A DNA stretch of 64,000 nucleotides from DATDPM01 sp963841995 (lineage in GTDB: Bacteria; Pseudomonadota; Alphaproteobacteria; DATDPM01), in contig CAWJEX010000008.1 in assembly GCA_963841995.1 (NCBI GenBank), positions 1-64,000 on the forward strand, written 5' to 3'. Under the pieces are notes generated by a model. That model was not told the origin of the DNA and searched no databases. It saw only the letters and a list, made by a program, of their open reading frames with translations. Shown in pieces: positions 24,986 through 32,883 of this stretch. Positions within the stretch are counted from its first letter, which is position 1. The number at the start of each line of letters is the position of its first letter. The translations under genes were made by a program, and so were the position numbers.

Positions 24986-25606
24986 ATGGCCGTCAGCCGC
25001 CCCACTCCGACGCCCGCAGCCGCCGGCGCGAAGACGTCGCGCGATGAAATAAAATCCGTGGTCGAAGGCGTGGTCTCCACCGTTCACGGCGGTTTCACCG
25101 CCTCGGATTTGAAGCTCTATGAAGAACTCGAATCGCTGATCGCGTACATCCATTCCGCCAAGCGGGAGATCGCGGCACTCTGCCCCGAAGAGATCAAAGA
25201 CAAGCATATCCGCGAAGCGACCGACGAATTGGACGCCATCGTCGCCCACACCGAGAACGCCACCGGCGGAATCCTCGATTGCGCGGAAAAGATCGAAGCG
25301 ATTGCCGGTGAACTGACCGGCGATCCCGCGGCCAAGATTGCCGAGCAAGTGACGCTGATTTACGAAGCCTGCAACTTCCAGGACATCACCGGCCAGCGCA
25401 TCAATAAAGTCGTGACCACCTTGAAGAACATCGAGGCACGAATCGAATCATTAGCCTCGGCTCTCGGCAGCCAGCGCGGCATGTCACCGGCTCCGGCGGC
25501 ACCGTCCAAACACGGCGACGAGGCCGGGTTGCTGAACGGCCCGCAATTGCCGACCAATGCCAAATCCCAAGACGAAGTCGACGCCTTGCTGAAGAGTTTC
25601 GACTAA
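24986..25606 (+). CDS. cheZ: CheY-P phosphatase CheZ
   Basis: This 206-residue helical protein has the catalytic CheZ motif FQDITGQRIN, with D133 and Q137 matching the acidic residue and Gln of enteric CheZ. Its C-terminus, SQDEVDALLKSFD, is the CheY-tethering peptide and resembles the FliM switch peptide NQNEIDSLLGFE. It dephosphorylates CheY-P. True CheZ is less common in alphaproteobacteria than phosphate-sink CheY systems; Rhodospirillales-type flagellar loci keep it beside cheY. Confidence 0.93.
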   Translation: MAVSRPTPTPAAAGAKTSRDEIKSVVEGVVSTVHGGFTASDLKLYEELESLIAYIHSAKREIAALCPEEIKDKHIREATDELDAIVAHTENATGGILDCAEKIEAIAGELTGDPAAKIAEQVTLIYEACNFQDITGQRINKVVTTLKNIEARIESLASALGSQRGMSPAPAAPSKHGDEAGLLNGPQLPTNAKSQDEVDALLKSFD

Positions 25607-25637
25607 GCGTCGCAATCCGCCTGTCACGGTCGAGCGC

Positions 25638-26324
25638 ATGATGGACGATATCGATCCCGCACCGCTCGTCGAACCTGAGCCGGGCGACGTGTTGGAATCC
25701 CGGCCCTGGCTCATCTCCTTCGCCGATCTGATCTGCCTCCTTCTCTCGACCTTCGTCATGCTGGCCCATGCCTCAAGCATTCAGAGCGACAGGGCGCACC
25801 ACGCCATGCAAAGCATCGGTCAAACGCTCGTCTTCGGCACGGCCGACTCCGATCACGCCGCGCACCAATCGGAGGGCGAAGCGATTGCCGGGCCTGCCGC
25901 CGCCCGGGACCGCCTGTCAGCGCAGATTTACGCGCTCGTTCCCGCGGCCAAGATGGAAAATCTCCCGGCCGGAACGGCCTTACGCTTTACGGTGCCGGTG
26001 GATGTGCTCTTTGTCGGTAAAGATCTGCGCCCGCAAGCAAAGCGCATTCTCGCCGCGATTGCGGAAGCGCTCGCGCAAAACGCGCCTGGTTATCGCTTTG
26101 AAGCCGAGATCGTGGCCGGCGCGGGCGCAACGCCCGAGGCGCGTCAAACCGGAATCGCGCATTCTTCCGCGCTCGCCCGCGAACTGACGAATCTCGGCGC
26201 CGTCAAGACCGCGGTCGCCGCCGGGCTCGATCCGGGGCCGGAAAACGAAATCCGCGTGACGGTGCGAGCCCATTCGGACGACGAGCCGCGAATCGATTTC
26301 CATCATCTGGTCACCGGACAATGA
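25638..26324 (+). CDS. MotB-like protein with degenerate OmpA domain
   Basis: This 228-residue protein has one membrane segment (WLISFADLICLLLSTFVMLAHASS) with the proton-path Asp of MotB at D30. The C-terminal half has the fold and spacing of an OmpA/MotB domain but lacks the usual peptidoglycan-binding GHTD-type motif. It may be a non-anchored stator subunit or MotB partner. It precedes the full MotB gene by 16 bp and follows cheZ by 31 bp. Confidence 0.82.
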   Translation: MMDDIDPAPLVEPEPGDVLESRPWLISFADLICLLLSTFVMLAHASSIQSDRAHHAMQSIGQTLVFGTADSDHAAHQSEGEAIAGPAAARDRLSAQIYALVPAAKMENLPAGTALRFTVPVDVLFVGKDLRPQAKRILAAIAEALAQNAPGYRFEAEIVAGAGATPEARQTGIAHSSALARELTNLGAVKTAVAAGLDPGPENEIRVTVRAHSDDEPRIDFHHLVTGQ

Positions 26325-26340
26325 GTAAGGTGGTCGGGCC

Positions 26341-27075
26341 ATGAGCGAGCCAAAAGACTCCGATATGCTTCCGGGCGCCACCGGCGCATTTACGCCGATG
26401 CCGCCGCGGCCCTGGCTCATCACCTTCGCCGATCTGTTTTGCCTGCTGCTCGCGTTCTTCGTCTTGCTGTTCTCCATGTCGGCAGTCGAGGTCGGCAAGT
26501 GGAAGAATCTCACCCAGGCTTTTTCCCGGCATTCCGAATCGCCAATCGGCGGCCCGGCCAAGCCTCTGCCATTGACCGACCGCAGTAAGGGCGGCGTGGT
26601 GGAGCAGCCGGCACTCGATCTTGGCTATCTCGGGCAGGTGCTCGAAGCGCACGGCAAATCGAATATTCTGCTGCAGAACAGCGTGATTTATCTCGCCGGC
26701 GAAAAGCTGGTGATTTCGCTTCCGGCGGATCTTCTCTTTGCGCCCGGCAACGCCACCATCAATGAGAAGGGTGGTGCTGCGCTATTCGATCTCGCCGGGG
26801 TGTTGCGGAACATCGCCAATGAAGCCGAAGTGATCGGGCATACCGATCCAACGCCGGTGGAAACCGCCTACGCATCGAACTGGGATCTATCGCTGGCGCG
26901 CGCGGCGGCGGTTGCCGACGCCTTGAAGCGCGACGGCTATCCGCACGAAATCCCCGCCTTCGGCGCGGCCGATTCGCATTTTTCCGAACTTCCTGAATCC
27001 TTGCCTTGGCTACACCGGCTCGAGCTCGCACGCCGGGTGGATCTTGTTCTGACCCCCAATGGAGGCGCTCCGTAA
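26341..27075 (+). CDS. motB: Flagellar stator protein MotB (OmpA domain)
   Basis: This 244-residue protein has the membrane segment WLITFADLFCLLLAFFVLLFSMSAVE with the conserved Asp D31, a linker, and a canonical OmpA-like peptidoglycan-binding domain (VIGHTDPTPVETAYASNWDLSLARAAAVADAL). It anchors the stator to the cell wall. Its stop overlaps the next start (TAATG). No motA is in the window, so its partner is elsewhere. Two MotB-like proteins in tandem is notable. Confidence 0.9.
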   Translation: MSEPKDSDMLPGATGAFTPMPPRPWLITFADLFCLLLAFFVLLFSMSAVEVGKWKNLTQAFSRHSESPIGGPAKPLPLTDRSKGGVVEQPALDLGYLGQVLEAHGKSNILLQNSVIYLAGEKLVISLPADLLFAPGNATINEKGGAALFDLAGVLRNIANEAEVIGHTDPTPVETAYASNWDLSLARAAAVADALKRDGYPHEIPAFGAADSHFSELPESLPWLHRLELARRVDLVLTPNGGAP

Positions 27076-29639
27076 TGCCCGTATTTTCGCCGCGCTGGAA
27101 AATCGCCGCGCTCGCCGTTTTCGCCCTATCGTGGGGCTTCCAGGCGCGCGCCGCCGAACAAGTCGCGATCCGCGCCTACGATCACGGCGATTTCGGCCGT
27201 TTCGTCTTCGATTGGAAAGAATTGGTCGGGCATAGCGTCAGGCTCCAGGGAAATCAGCTCACCGTCGTCTTCGACCGGCCGATGGAGGGCTCCTTCGCTC
27301 AGGTCCTCCAGCAGCTTTCCCATTACATCTCCGCAGCGCGCCTCGATGACGATGGCCGCAAGGCGGTGTTCGATCTTTCCGGTGCCTCGACCGCCCAATC
27401 CTTCGATAGCGGCAATTCGATCGCGATCGATATCCGCCGGGCTTCGAATGCAGCGGCATCCGCTCAACCAGCCAAATCCGATTCGGCCGAGACAAAATCA
27501 GCGTCCGCTGAGAAATCGCCAGGCAAGTCTGCCGCCGATCTGCTTTCGGTGCGTTTTGGCACCCATGATGATTACAGCCGAATCGTCTTCGACTGGCCGA
27601 GCGCCGTTCCCTATACCGCCTTCACCGACGGCAATACATTGAAACTCGAATTCGCGGTGCCGGCGCGGATCGATATGGACCGGCTGCGCGCCGATCTGCC
27701 GCGCTTCGTGACGGCGATGGATGCGCAAACCCGGGCCGGCGGCTTGACCGTGACGATCTCCGGAGCCGATGCTGCGCGCTTCCATCACTTCCGCAGCGAA
27801 AACAAAATCGTCGTCGATATCGCAGGCAGCGAACACGCATTGTTGCCGGCAGAGGGCCCCGATCCGAAATCGCCGCCCGCGAATGATCAGAAAACGGCAA
27901 AGCCGCAGCCGGGAACGCCGGCACCGCGCGCCCGGGTTCTCGTCGCGGAACTTCCCGATATTCCCGGCGGCAACAGGACGATCACCTCTTCGCCGGTTCC
28001 ATCGCCGCCCGGCGGCAATGCCCCGGAATCCGCGCCGGTACGCTTGCTTCCCGACAAATCGGGGTCGCCTGCTGCACCGGCGGCGATAGCGCCGGTGCCG
28101 TCTTCATCTAAACCGCCGCAAACCTCGTCGGGTGCGGGCGTGCCTTCGTCGATGCCCGCTTCGATCCCGGCGACCGCGCAAATGCTGACGGGTCAATTGC
28201 AGACCGCGGGCGGGCCCGAGGGTGCAAAGACCGGGACGCAAATGCCAGGCGCAACGCAAATGAAAGTGGCTGCGCCGCCAATGCAACAAGCCGCCGCGCC
28301 ACAGGTGTCGCAGGCTCCGCCAATGCTGCAAACGCCGCCGGCGCCGCCGGCTAAGCCGGTGACCGTCACCGCCAAGACCGATCAAGGCGCAGTTGTTCTC
28401 AGTTTCGCCTGGAACGATCCGGCAGCGGTCTTCCGCCGCGCCGGCGCGATTTGGGTGGTGCTCGGCGGCAGGGCAAAGCTCGATATTTCCGCCCTCAAGG
28501 ACTGGAGCAAGGAATTGACCGCCGAAGAGGTGGAAGTTCCGGGCGCCGCTGCGCTTCGTCTCACCATGGGGCCGGCGATATCCGCTTCGGTTCAGCGCGG
28601 AAAATATCTGACGGTGGCGCTGTCGCGCATCGCCGTGCGTCCGGCCATTGCTATTCAGGCCGCGGCCCAAACCGGCGCCAATTCGCGCCTGCTGCTGCCG
28701 GTCAAGGATGCCGGCAATCCAATTACGATTGCGGATCCGGAAGTCGGCGACAAACTGGTCGTGGTTCCGGTTCGGAATCAAGGCGAGGGCGTTGCCAACA
28801 ATCATCAATACGCGCTCTTTTACTTACCCGCGACGGCTCAAGGTATCGTCGTTGAGCCCAAGGCCGACGGGCTGTCAGTCGAAAGCCGAATCGAAGGTGT
28901 GGCGATCGGCGGACCGAACGGTTTGTTCCTCTCGGCCAAGACCGGCATGCCCTCGCCAGACGAGACGCCGCTACCGGATCAAGCCCCCCACCAGCCGCCG
29001 GATCAAGGAACTCAGCCGTCGGCGACGCCGCCGGGCCCCGACGCGCGATCCGCACCCGCGCAAACACCGCCGTCACCGCCGAACGCCGCGGCCGCGCCGC
29101 CTGGGTCTCAACTTCCGACTGGAACGCAAGCCCCGGAAATTGCGGCGAACGCGGCCGCCGTAAGTCCGACGCCCGCCAATCCCACACCCGCCAATCCTGC
29201 GCCCGCCAATTCCGCAGTCGACATGTCGGATCATAAATTGTTCGACTTCGTGGCATGGAAGAAAGGCGACATGCATTTCAACGACGTGCAGATGGCGCTT
29301 CAACACGCGATCATCGCCGCCCCGCCTTCCGCGCGGACGGCAGTCCGGCTCGATCTGGCCCGGTTCTATTTCGCCTATGGCCTTTATCCCGAGACGCTTG
29401 GAATTCTCGGCGTGATCGCCGCCGACGATCCGAACACGACGCCGACCGCCGATTTTGCGGCCCTGCGCGGCGCTGCCCTTTATCTAACCGACGATTATCT
29501 GGGTGCTGCGAGCGATCTTAACGCGCCCAGCCTCGGCAATGAGCCGGAAGCGGTGCTCTGGCGCGGCGCTTTGGCCGCCGGCCAAGGTCATTGGCCCGAC
29601 GCGGTCGCGGCCTTCGCGCATGTGGGTGACCGGATTTAA
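27075..29639 (+). CDS. Periplasmic AMIN-like/TPR protein, N-terminal part ended by an in-frame TAA
   Basis: The ATG at 27075 overlaps the motB stop and gives 854 residues with a signal peptide (IAALAVFALSWGFQARA). Two AMIN-like repeats follow (AYDHGDFGRFVFDWKE and FGTHDDYSRIVFDWPS), then a Pro/Ala-rich linker, a beta domain and the start of a TPR region (HNDVQ-type helices, LARFYFAYGLYPETLGILG). At 29637-29639 a TAA interrupts; the same frame continues as one protein to 30965. The intact ancestor would be about 1,296 residues. Proteins of this kind commonly follow motB in Rhodospirillales flagellar loci. Confidence 0.8.
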   Translation: MPVFSPRWKIAALAVFALSWGFQARAAEQVAIRAYDHGDFGRFVFDWKELVGHSVRLQGNQLTVVFDRPMEGSFAQVLQQLSHYISAARLDDDGRKAVFDLSGASTAQSFDSGNSIAIDIRRASNAAASAQPAKSDSAETKSASAEKSPGKSAADLLSVRFGTHDDYSRIVFDWPSAVPYTAFTDGNTLKLEFAVPARIDMDRLRADLPRFVTAMDAQTRAGGLTVTISGADAARFHHFRSENKIVVDIAGSEHALLPAEGPDPKSPPANDQKTAKPQPGTPAPRARVLVAELPDIPGGNRTITSSPVPSPPGGNAPESAPVRLLPDKSGSPAAPAAIAPVPSSSKPPQTSSGAGVPSSMPASIPATAQMLTGQLQTAGGPEGAKTGTQMPGATQMKVAAPPMQQAAAPQVSQAPPMLQTPPAPPAKPVTVTAKTDQGAVVLSFAWNDPAAVFRRAGAIWVVLGGRAKLDISALKDWSKELTAEEVEVPGAAALRLTMGPAISASVQRGKYLTVALSRIAVRPAIAIQAAAQTGANSRLLLPVKDAGNPITIADPEVGDKLVVVPVRNQGEGVANNHQYALFYLPATAQGIVVEPKADGLSVESRIEGVAIGGPNGLFLSAKTGMPSPDETPLPDQAPHQPPDQGTQPSATPPGPDARSAPAQTPPSPPNAAAAPPGSQLPTGTQAPEIAANAAAVSPTPANPTPANPAPANSAVDMSDHKLFDFVAWKKGDMHFNDVQMALQHAIIAAPPSARTAVRLDLARFYFAYGLYPETLGILGVIAADDPNTTPTADFAALRGAALYLTDDYLGAASDLNAPSLGNEPEAVLWRGALAAGQGHWPDAVAAFAHVGDRI

Positions 29640-29660
29640 GATTATCCGCCGGAACTAAAG

Positions 29661-30965
29661 GTGAAATTCGGATTGCTGGCGGCCGAAACTGCGGTCATCT
29701 CCCATGAATTCGGCGCGGCCGACATCTATCTCGATTTCGTCGACCAAGCCGGACCCGATACTGCCGCCAAGGCCCAGATGAAGTATCTGCGCGGCAAGCT
29801 CGCCGAAATCAAGCGCGAGCCGGACGGTGCGGCAAAGCTTTATGACGAAGCGACAAAGGAAGGCGATCCGGCAACGGCGGCCAAGGCGGATTTCGCCAAG
29901 GTTTCGATGTTGCTCGACGCCGGAAAAATGTCGCCCGAGGACACCATCAACGATTTGGAGGCCTTGCGCTTCGCATGGCGTGGCGATTCCTTCGAATTCG
30001 ACGTGCTGCGCAAGCTGGGCGATCTCTATATCGCCACCGAACATTATGAAAAGGGCCTGCAGACCTTGAAGCGGGCGGTCACGTTCTTCGCCGACGATCC
30101 GCGGTCGAAGGACGCGGCGGATCTGATGAATGCGACGTTTTCGAAGCTCTATGTGGACGGTGCCGCCAACAAACTTTCGCCCCTGAAGGCGCTGGGTCTC
30201 TACCAGGAATTCCGCGAACTAACGCCGCCCGGCGAAGCCGGCGATACGGTGGTGCGCCAATTGGCCGAACGTCTCGCCGCCATCGATCTGCTCGACCAAG
30301 CGGCCGAGCTTCTGGAGCCTCAGGTGACGACGCGTCTCCAAGGTCTCGACAAGGCGAATTGGGGCACCCGGCTCGCCGTCATCAGGCTTATGAACAAACA
30401 GCCGGATAAAGTTTTGACGGCCCTCAATGAAAGCGTCGTCGAGAAAATGCCGCCGGATCTCGTGCAATCGCGCAAACGGCTCGAGGCCCGGGCGCTTGCG
30501 GCACTCGGCAAGGTGCCGGAAGCGATGACTGCGCTGGGCAATGACCAAAGCCGGGACGCGGATCTGCTGCGCGCCGACATTTATTGGCGAAACCGCAATT
30601 GGGTTGAAGCGGGAAAGGTGCTGGCGCGGATCACCGATAAGATCGATCTTTCCGAGAATGCCACGCTTTCCGACGACGATGCGCAGCTTCTATTGCGCCG
30701 TGCCGCGGCACTATGGCTGGCGGACGATCGCGACGGCCTCGACAATTTGCGGGATCGTGCCGCAGCCGCTATCGACAAAACGAAATACGTCACCGATTTC
30801 AAAGTGATCGCCGCCGCCCAGGCCGGCGAAGTCGACAGCGTCGAAGCCGTGACGCAACGGCTTTCCGAGATTGAGGCCTACACCACCTTTGCCGCCGATC
30901 TCAAAGGCAAGAAGGCGGACGCGCAAAACGAACCCGCCAAGGAAGTTGCCGCCGCTCCGAAATAA
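29661..30965 (+). CDS. TPR-rich C-terminal part of the same protein, after the in-frame stop
   Basis: The frame is continuous with the preceding gene across the TAA (DRI-stop-DYPPELKVKF). A GTG at 29661 could start a separate 434-residue polypeptide, but the upstream sequence (GGAACTAAAG) is a weak ribosome site and no signal peptide would be present. The sequence is helical repeats typical of TPR scaffolds (YLRGKLAEIKREPDGAAKLYDEATKEGD, LLRKLGDLYIATEHYEKGLQTLKRAV). Most likely it is the detached C-terminus of a nonsense-mutated gene, or an error in the sequence. Confidence 0.72.
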   Translation: MKFGLLAAETAVISHEFGAADIYLDFVDQAGPDTAAKAQMKYLRGKLAEIKREPDGAAKLYDEATKEGDPATAAKADFAKVSMLLDAGKMSPEDTINDLEALRFAWRGDSFEFDVLRKLGDLYIATEHYEKGLQTLKRAVTFFADDPRSKDAADLMNATFSKLYVDGAANKLSPLKALGLYQEFRELTPPGEAGDTVVRQLAERLAAIDLLDQAAELLEPQVTTRLQGLDKANWGTRLAVIRLMNKQPDKVLTALNESVVEKMPPDLVQSRKRLEARALAALGKVPEAMTALGNDQSRDADLLRADIYWRNRNWVEAGKVLARITDKIDLSENATLSDDDAQLLLRRAAALWLADDRDGLDNLRDRAAAAIDKTKYVTDFKVIAAAQAGEVDSVEAVTQRLSEIEAYTTFAADLKGKKADAQNEPAKEVAAAPK

Positions 30966-30982
30966 ACTTCCTACAAGAAGGT

Positions 30983-31006
30983 CCTGCCCTATTAAAGCAG
31001 GGGTTT
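30983..31006. terminator. Weak intrinsic terminator at the end of the motor operon
   Basis: CCTGC at 30983-30987 pairs with GCAGG at 30997-31001 and is followed by GGTTTT. It overlaps the 3' end of the convergent dmeF gene. The stem is short, so the call is tentative. Confidence 0.35.
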
Positions 31007-32002
31007 TGTGGCTGCGCCGAGGTTTCCGCCTTGCTCGACCTCGATCGTCACATGACTGAGGCCGGGAATATCCGCCAGCCGCGCCTTGTAGGCGGCTGGC
31101 CGTTCCGGCCGATCCGAGACGACCGATATCACGGCAGCAGCGTGCCCAGGCCCAACTCGCCAAAGGTGCAGATCGACGACTCGATCGCCGTTTTGCTCGA
31201 GCCGATTGAGGACTTCGGTTGCAAGCGCCGAATCCGGCCGGAAGTCCAGCAGAACGACGCCCGCCGCGTGCACCAAGCCCCACGACCAATTTGCGATGAC
31301 GCAAGCACCGACAATCCCCATCACTGGGTCCATCCAGACCCAGCCAAGTTGCCGACCGGCCACGAGGCCAATGACCGCTAGTAGCGACACCGCGGCGTCA
31401 GCGAGAACGTGCGCATAGGCCGCTCGAATATTAAGGTCGTGGTGGTGACCGGTTGAGAAATCATTTTTAGAAGTCTCAGAATCCCGATAGCCGTCATGGC
31501 GACGAATGTTCGAGTGGCCGGCATGGTCATGATCATCGCGCAACAACCACGCACTCGCCACATTCACGCAGAGGCCAAGCATGGCCACCGGTATCGCCTC
31601 GTCGAAGCCGATCGGCACCGGCTGCAGCAGCCGCTCGACGCTTTCCCAGCCAATCAGCACCGCAATCATCGCCAAAATGATCGCCGAGCAGAATGCGGCA
31701 AGGTCACCTACCTTACCTGTACCGAATGCGAAGCGTTCGTCGCGGCTGTGGCGCGTCGCGCAGGAATAGGCCAGCGCGGCAATGAGCATTGCACCGGCAT
31801 GGGTGCTCATGTGGAGCCCATCGGCGATTAGGGCCATCGAACCGAACAATGCACCGCCGCCAATCTCCGCCGCCATCATGGCGCCGCAGAGCGCAATCAC
31901 CGCCCAGGTCTTGCGCTCGTTCTGAGCGTGGTGATCGCCGAGAAAGATATGCTCGTGCCGGAAAGTCTCGATGGTGTCCGTATGCATCTTGCCAGTGCCC
32001 AT
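30992..32002 (-). CDS. dmeF: CDF-family Co/Ni efflux protein DmeF
   Basis: This 336-residue cation diffusion facilitator has six membrane segments (for example LCGAMMAAEIGGGALFGSMALIADGLHMSTHAGAML), a second metal site in HVLADAAVSLLAVIGL, and a His-rich cytoplasmic loop between segments 4 and 5 (DDHDHAGHSN, TGHHHDLN). It exports divalent metals in exchange for protons. Its pairing with an RcnR-type repressor gene 71 bp upstream is the dmeRF arrangement. The N-terminal HEHIFLGDHHAQNERKTW is typical of DmeF. Confidence 0.92.
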   Translation of the reverse strand: MGTGKMHTDTIETFRHEHIFLGDHHAQNERKTWAVIALCGAMMAAEIGGGALFGSMALIADGLHMSTHAGAMLIAALAYSCATRHSRDERFAFGTGKVGDLAAFCSAIILAMIAVLIGWESVERLLQPVPIGFDEAIPVAMLGLCVNVASAWLLRDDHDHAGHSNIRRHDGYRDSETSKNDFSTGHHHDLNIRAAYAHVLADAAVSLLAVIGLVAGRQLGWVWMDPVMGIVGACVIANWSWGLVHAAGVVLLDFRPDSALATEVLNRLEQNGDRVVDLHLWRVGPGHAAAVISVVSDRPERPAAYKARLADIPGLSHVTIEVEQGGNLGAATKPLL

Positions 32003-32073
32003 TGTTCCGAAGTCCGTAGCGGCCGGCTGGCTCGGCTAAGCCCTCACCGGACCAGTCCGCCGCAGTCTTACCC

Positions 32074-32358
32074 TCAGGCGAGGAAGGAATGGACAATCTC
32101 GACCAGCTCTTCGGCTGCCCGCGCGCGCGGATCGTCGCGGGGCGCATTAGGGTCGACCAGATGTTCGAGGATATGGTCTTCGATCACCTCTGCAATGAAC
32201 CCCTCCAGCGCTCCCCGGCAGGCGGCCGCCTGTTGAAGGATGGCGGCGCATTCGGCGTGCTCTTGGACCGTGCGCTCGACCGCATCGAGCTGACCGCGGA
32301 TCCGTCTCAACCTCATGAGAAGCTTCCGCTTCTCCTTTTCTTGCGTCGTGTGCGTCAT
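32074..32358 (-). CDS. dmeR: Ni/Co-responsive repressor DmeR (CsoR/RcnR family)
   Basis: The ATG at 32358 (MTHTTQEKEKRKLLMRLRRIRGQLDAVERTV) gives 94 residues, an all-helical CsoR/RcnR-family repressor. Candidate metal ligands H3, C37, H62 and H66 have the spacing of the RcnR Ni/Co site (His-Cys-His-His) rather than a copper CsoR site. It should repress dmeR-dmeF until Ni or Co binds. A G/C-tract operator lies just upstream. Confidence 0.9.
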   Translation of the reverse strand: MTHTTQEKEKRKLLMRLRRIRGQLDAVERTVQEHAECAAILQQAAACRGALEGFIAEVIEDHILEHLVDPNAPRDDPRARAAEELVEIVHSFLA

Positions 32359-32370
32359 TTCTCTTGATCC

Positions 32371-32390
32371 TATCCTCCAGGGGAGTATAT
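32371..32390 (-). promoter_or_regulatory. Putative DmeR operator
   Basis: TATCCTCCAGGGGAGTATAT lies 12 bp upstream of dmeR. It is an imperfect dyad of a C tract and a G tract flanked by TA-rich ends, as in RcnR/DmeR operators. Confidence 0.5.
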
Positions 32391-32499
32391 GAGACTTCTC
32401 GTGCCGAATGTCCAATCCGTTCGTTTTGGCCCGTCCTGTCAATAAAGTGTAATGGATCAGATGAGCCCGCGATCTAACAAAGCCCCGTCGGACGATCAT

Positions 32500-32640
32500 A
32501 GTCGCAGCGCGGCTGTGAGCGTGGACGGATACATTTCCCGGGAAGTCCGAAAGATCCTAGGGGTGCGTTCGAGCTGACGCCCTCTGATCCTCGCGCCTCC
32601 CGGGTCGGAACAACCGATCTGACAAGAAGGAGGCGCGGAG
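32500..32640 (+). other. Structured 5' leader upstream of the small gene and Nramp
   Basis: This gap can fold: TCCGA near 32549 with TCGGA near 32606, and an inner hairpin AGGGGTGCG / CGCCCTCT around 32559-32585; CCCGGG occurs on both sides. It ends in a strong ribosome site (AAGGAGG). No known riboswitch class is evident to me. Confidence 0.3.
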
Positions 32641-32859
32641 ATGCCCACCGCAATCCTTGCAATTTGCCCGGTCGTCGCACCGGATATCGTTTTGTCCTCT
32701 CACGGTGTATCCCGCCGCGTGCGCCTGATCGCGCTCGATGGCTCGCTTGCCTATCGCCGCCGCTTGATCTGCTCCTGGCACCGCGATCCAGAGAAGCGGC
32801 TCGTCTGCGTATGGGAATCCGACGTCGTTCCGGAAGTTCCGGCCAACTCAAAATCATAA
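32641..32859 (+). CDS. Small protein of unknown function upstream of Nramp
   Basis: This 72-residue protein starts MPTAILAICPVVAPDIVLSS and has basic central residues (RRVRLIALDGSLAYRRRLICSWHRDPEKRLVCVWE). An AAGGAGG ribosome site lies 9 bp upstream of the ATG, which strongly supports translation. It is followed by the Nramp gene 24 bp later and is probably in one transcript with it. It has two Cys and a His but no family I recognise. A metal-related role is suggested only by context. Confidence 0.65.
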   Translation: MPTAILAICPVVAPDIVLSSHGVSRRVRLIALDGSLAYRRRLICSWHRDPEKRLVCVWESDVVPEVPANSKS

Positions 32860-32883
32860 TCCGCACGCGAAGGGGGAGAACCC

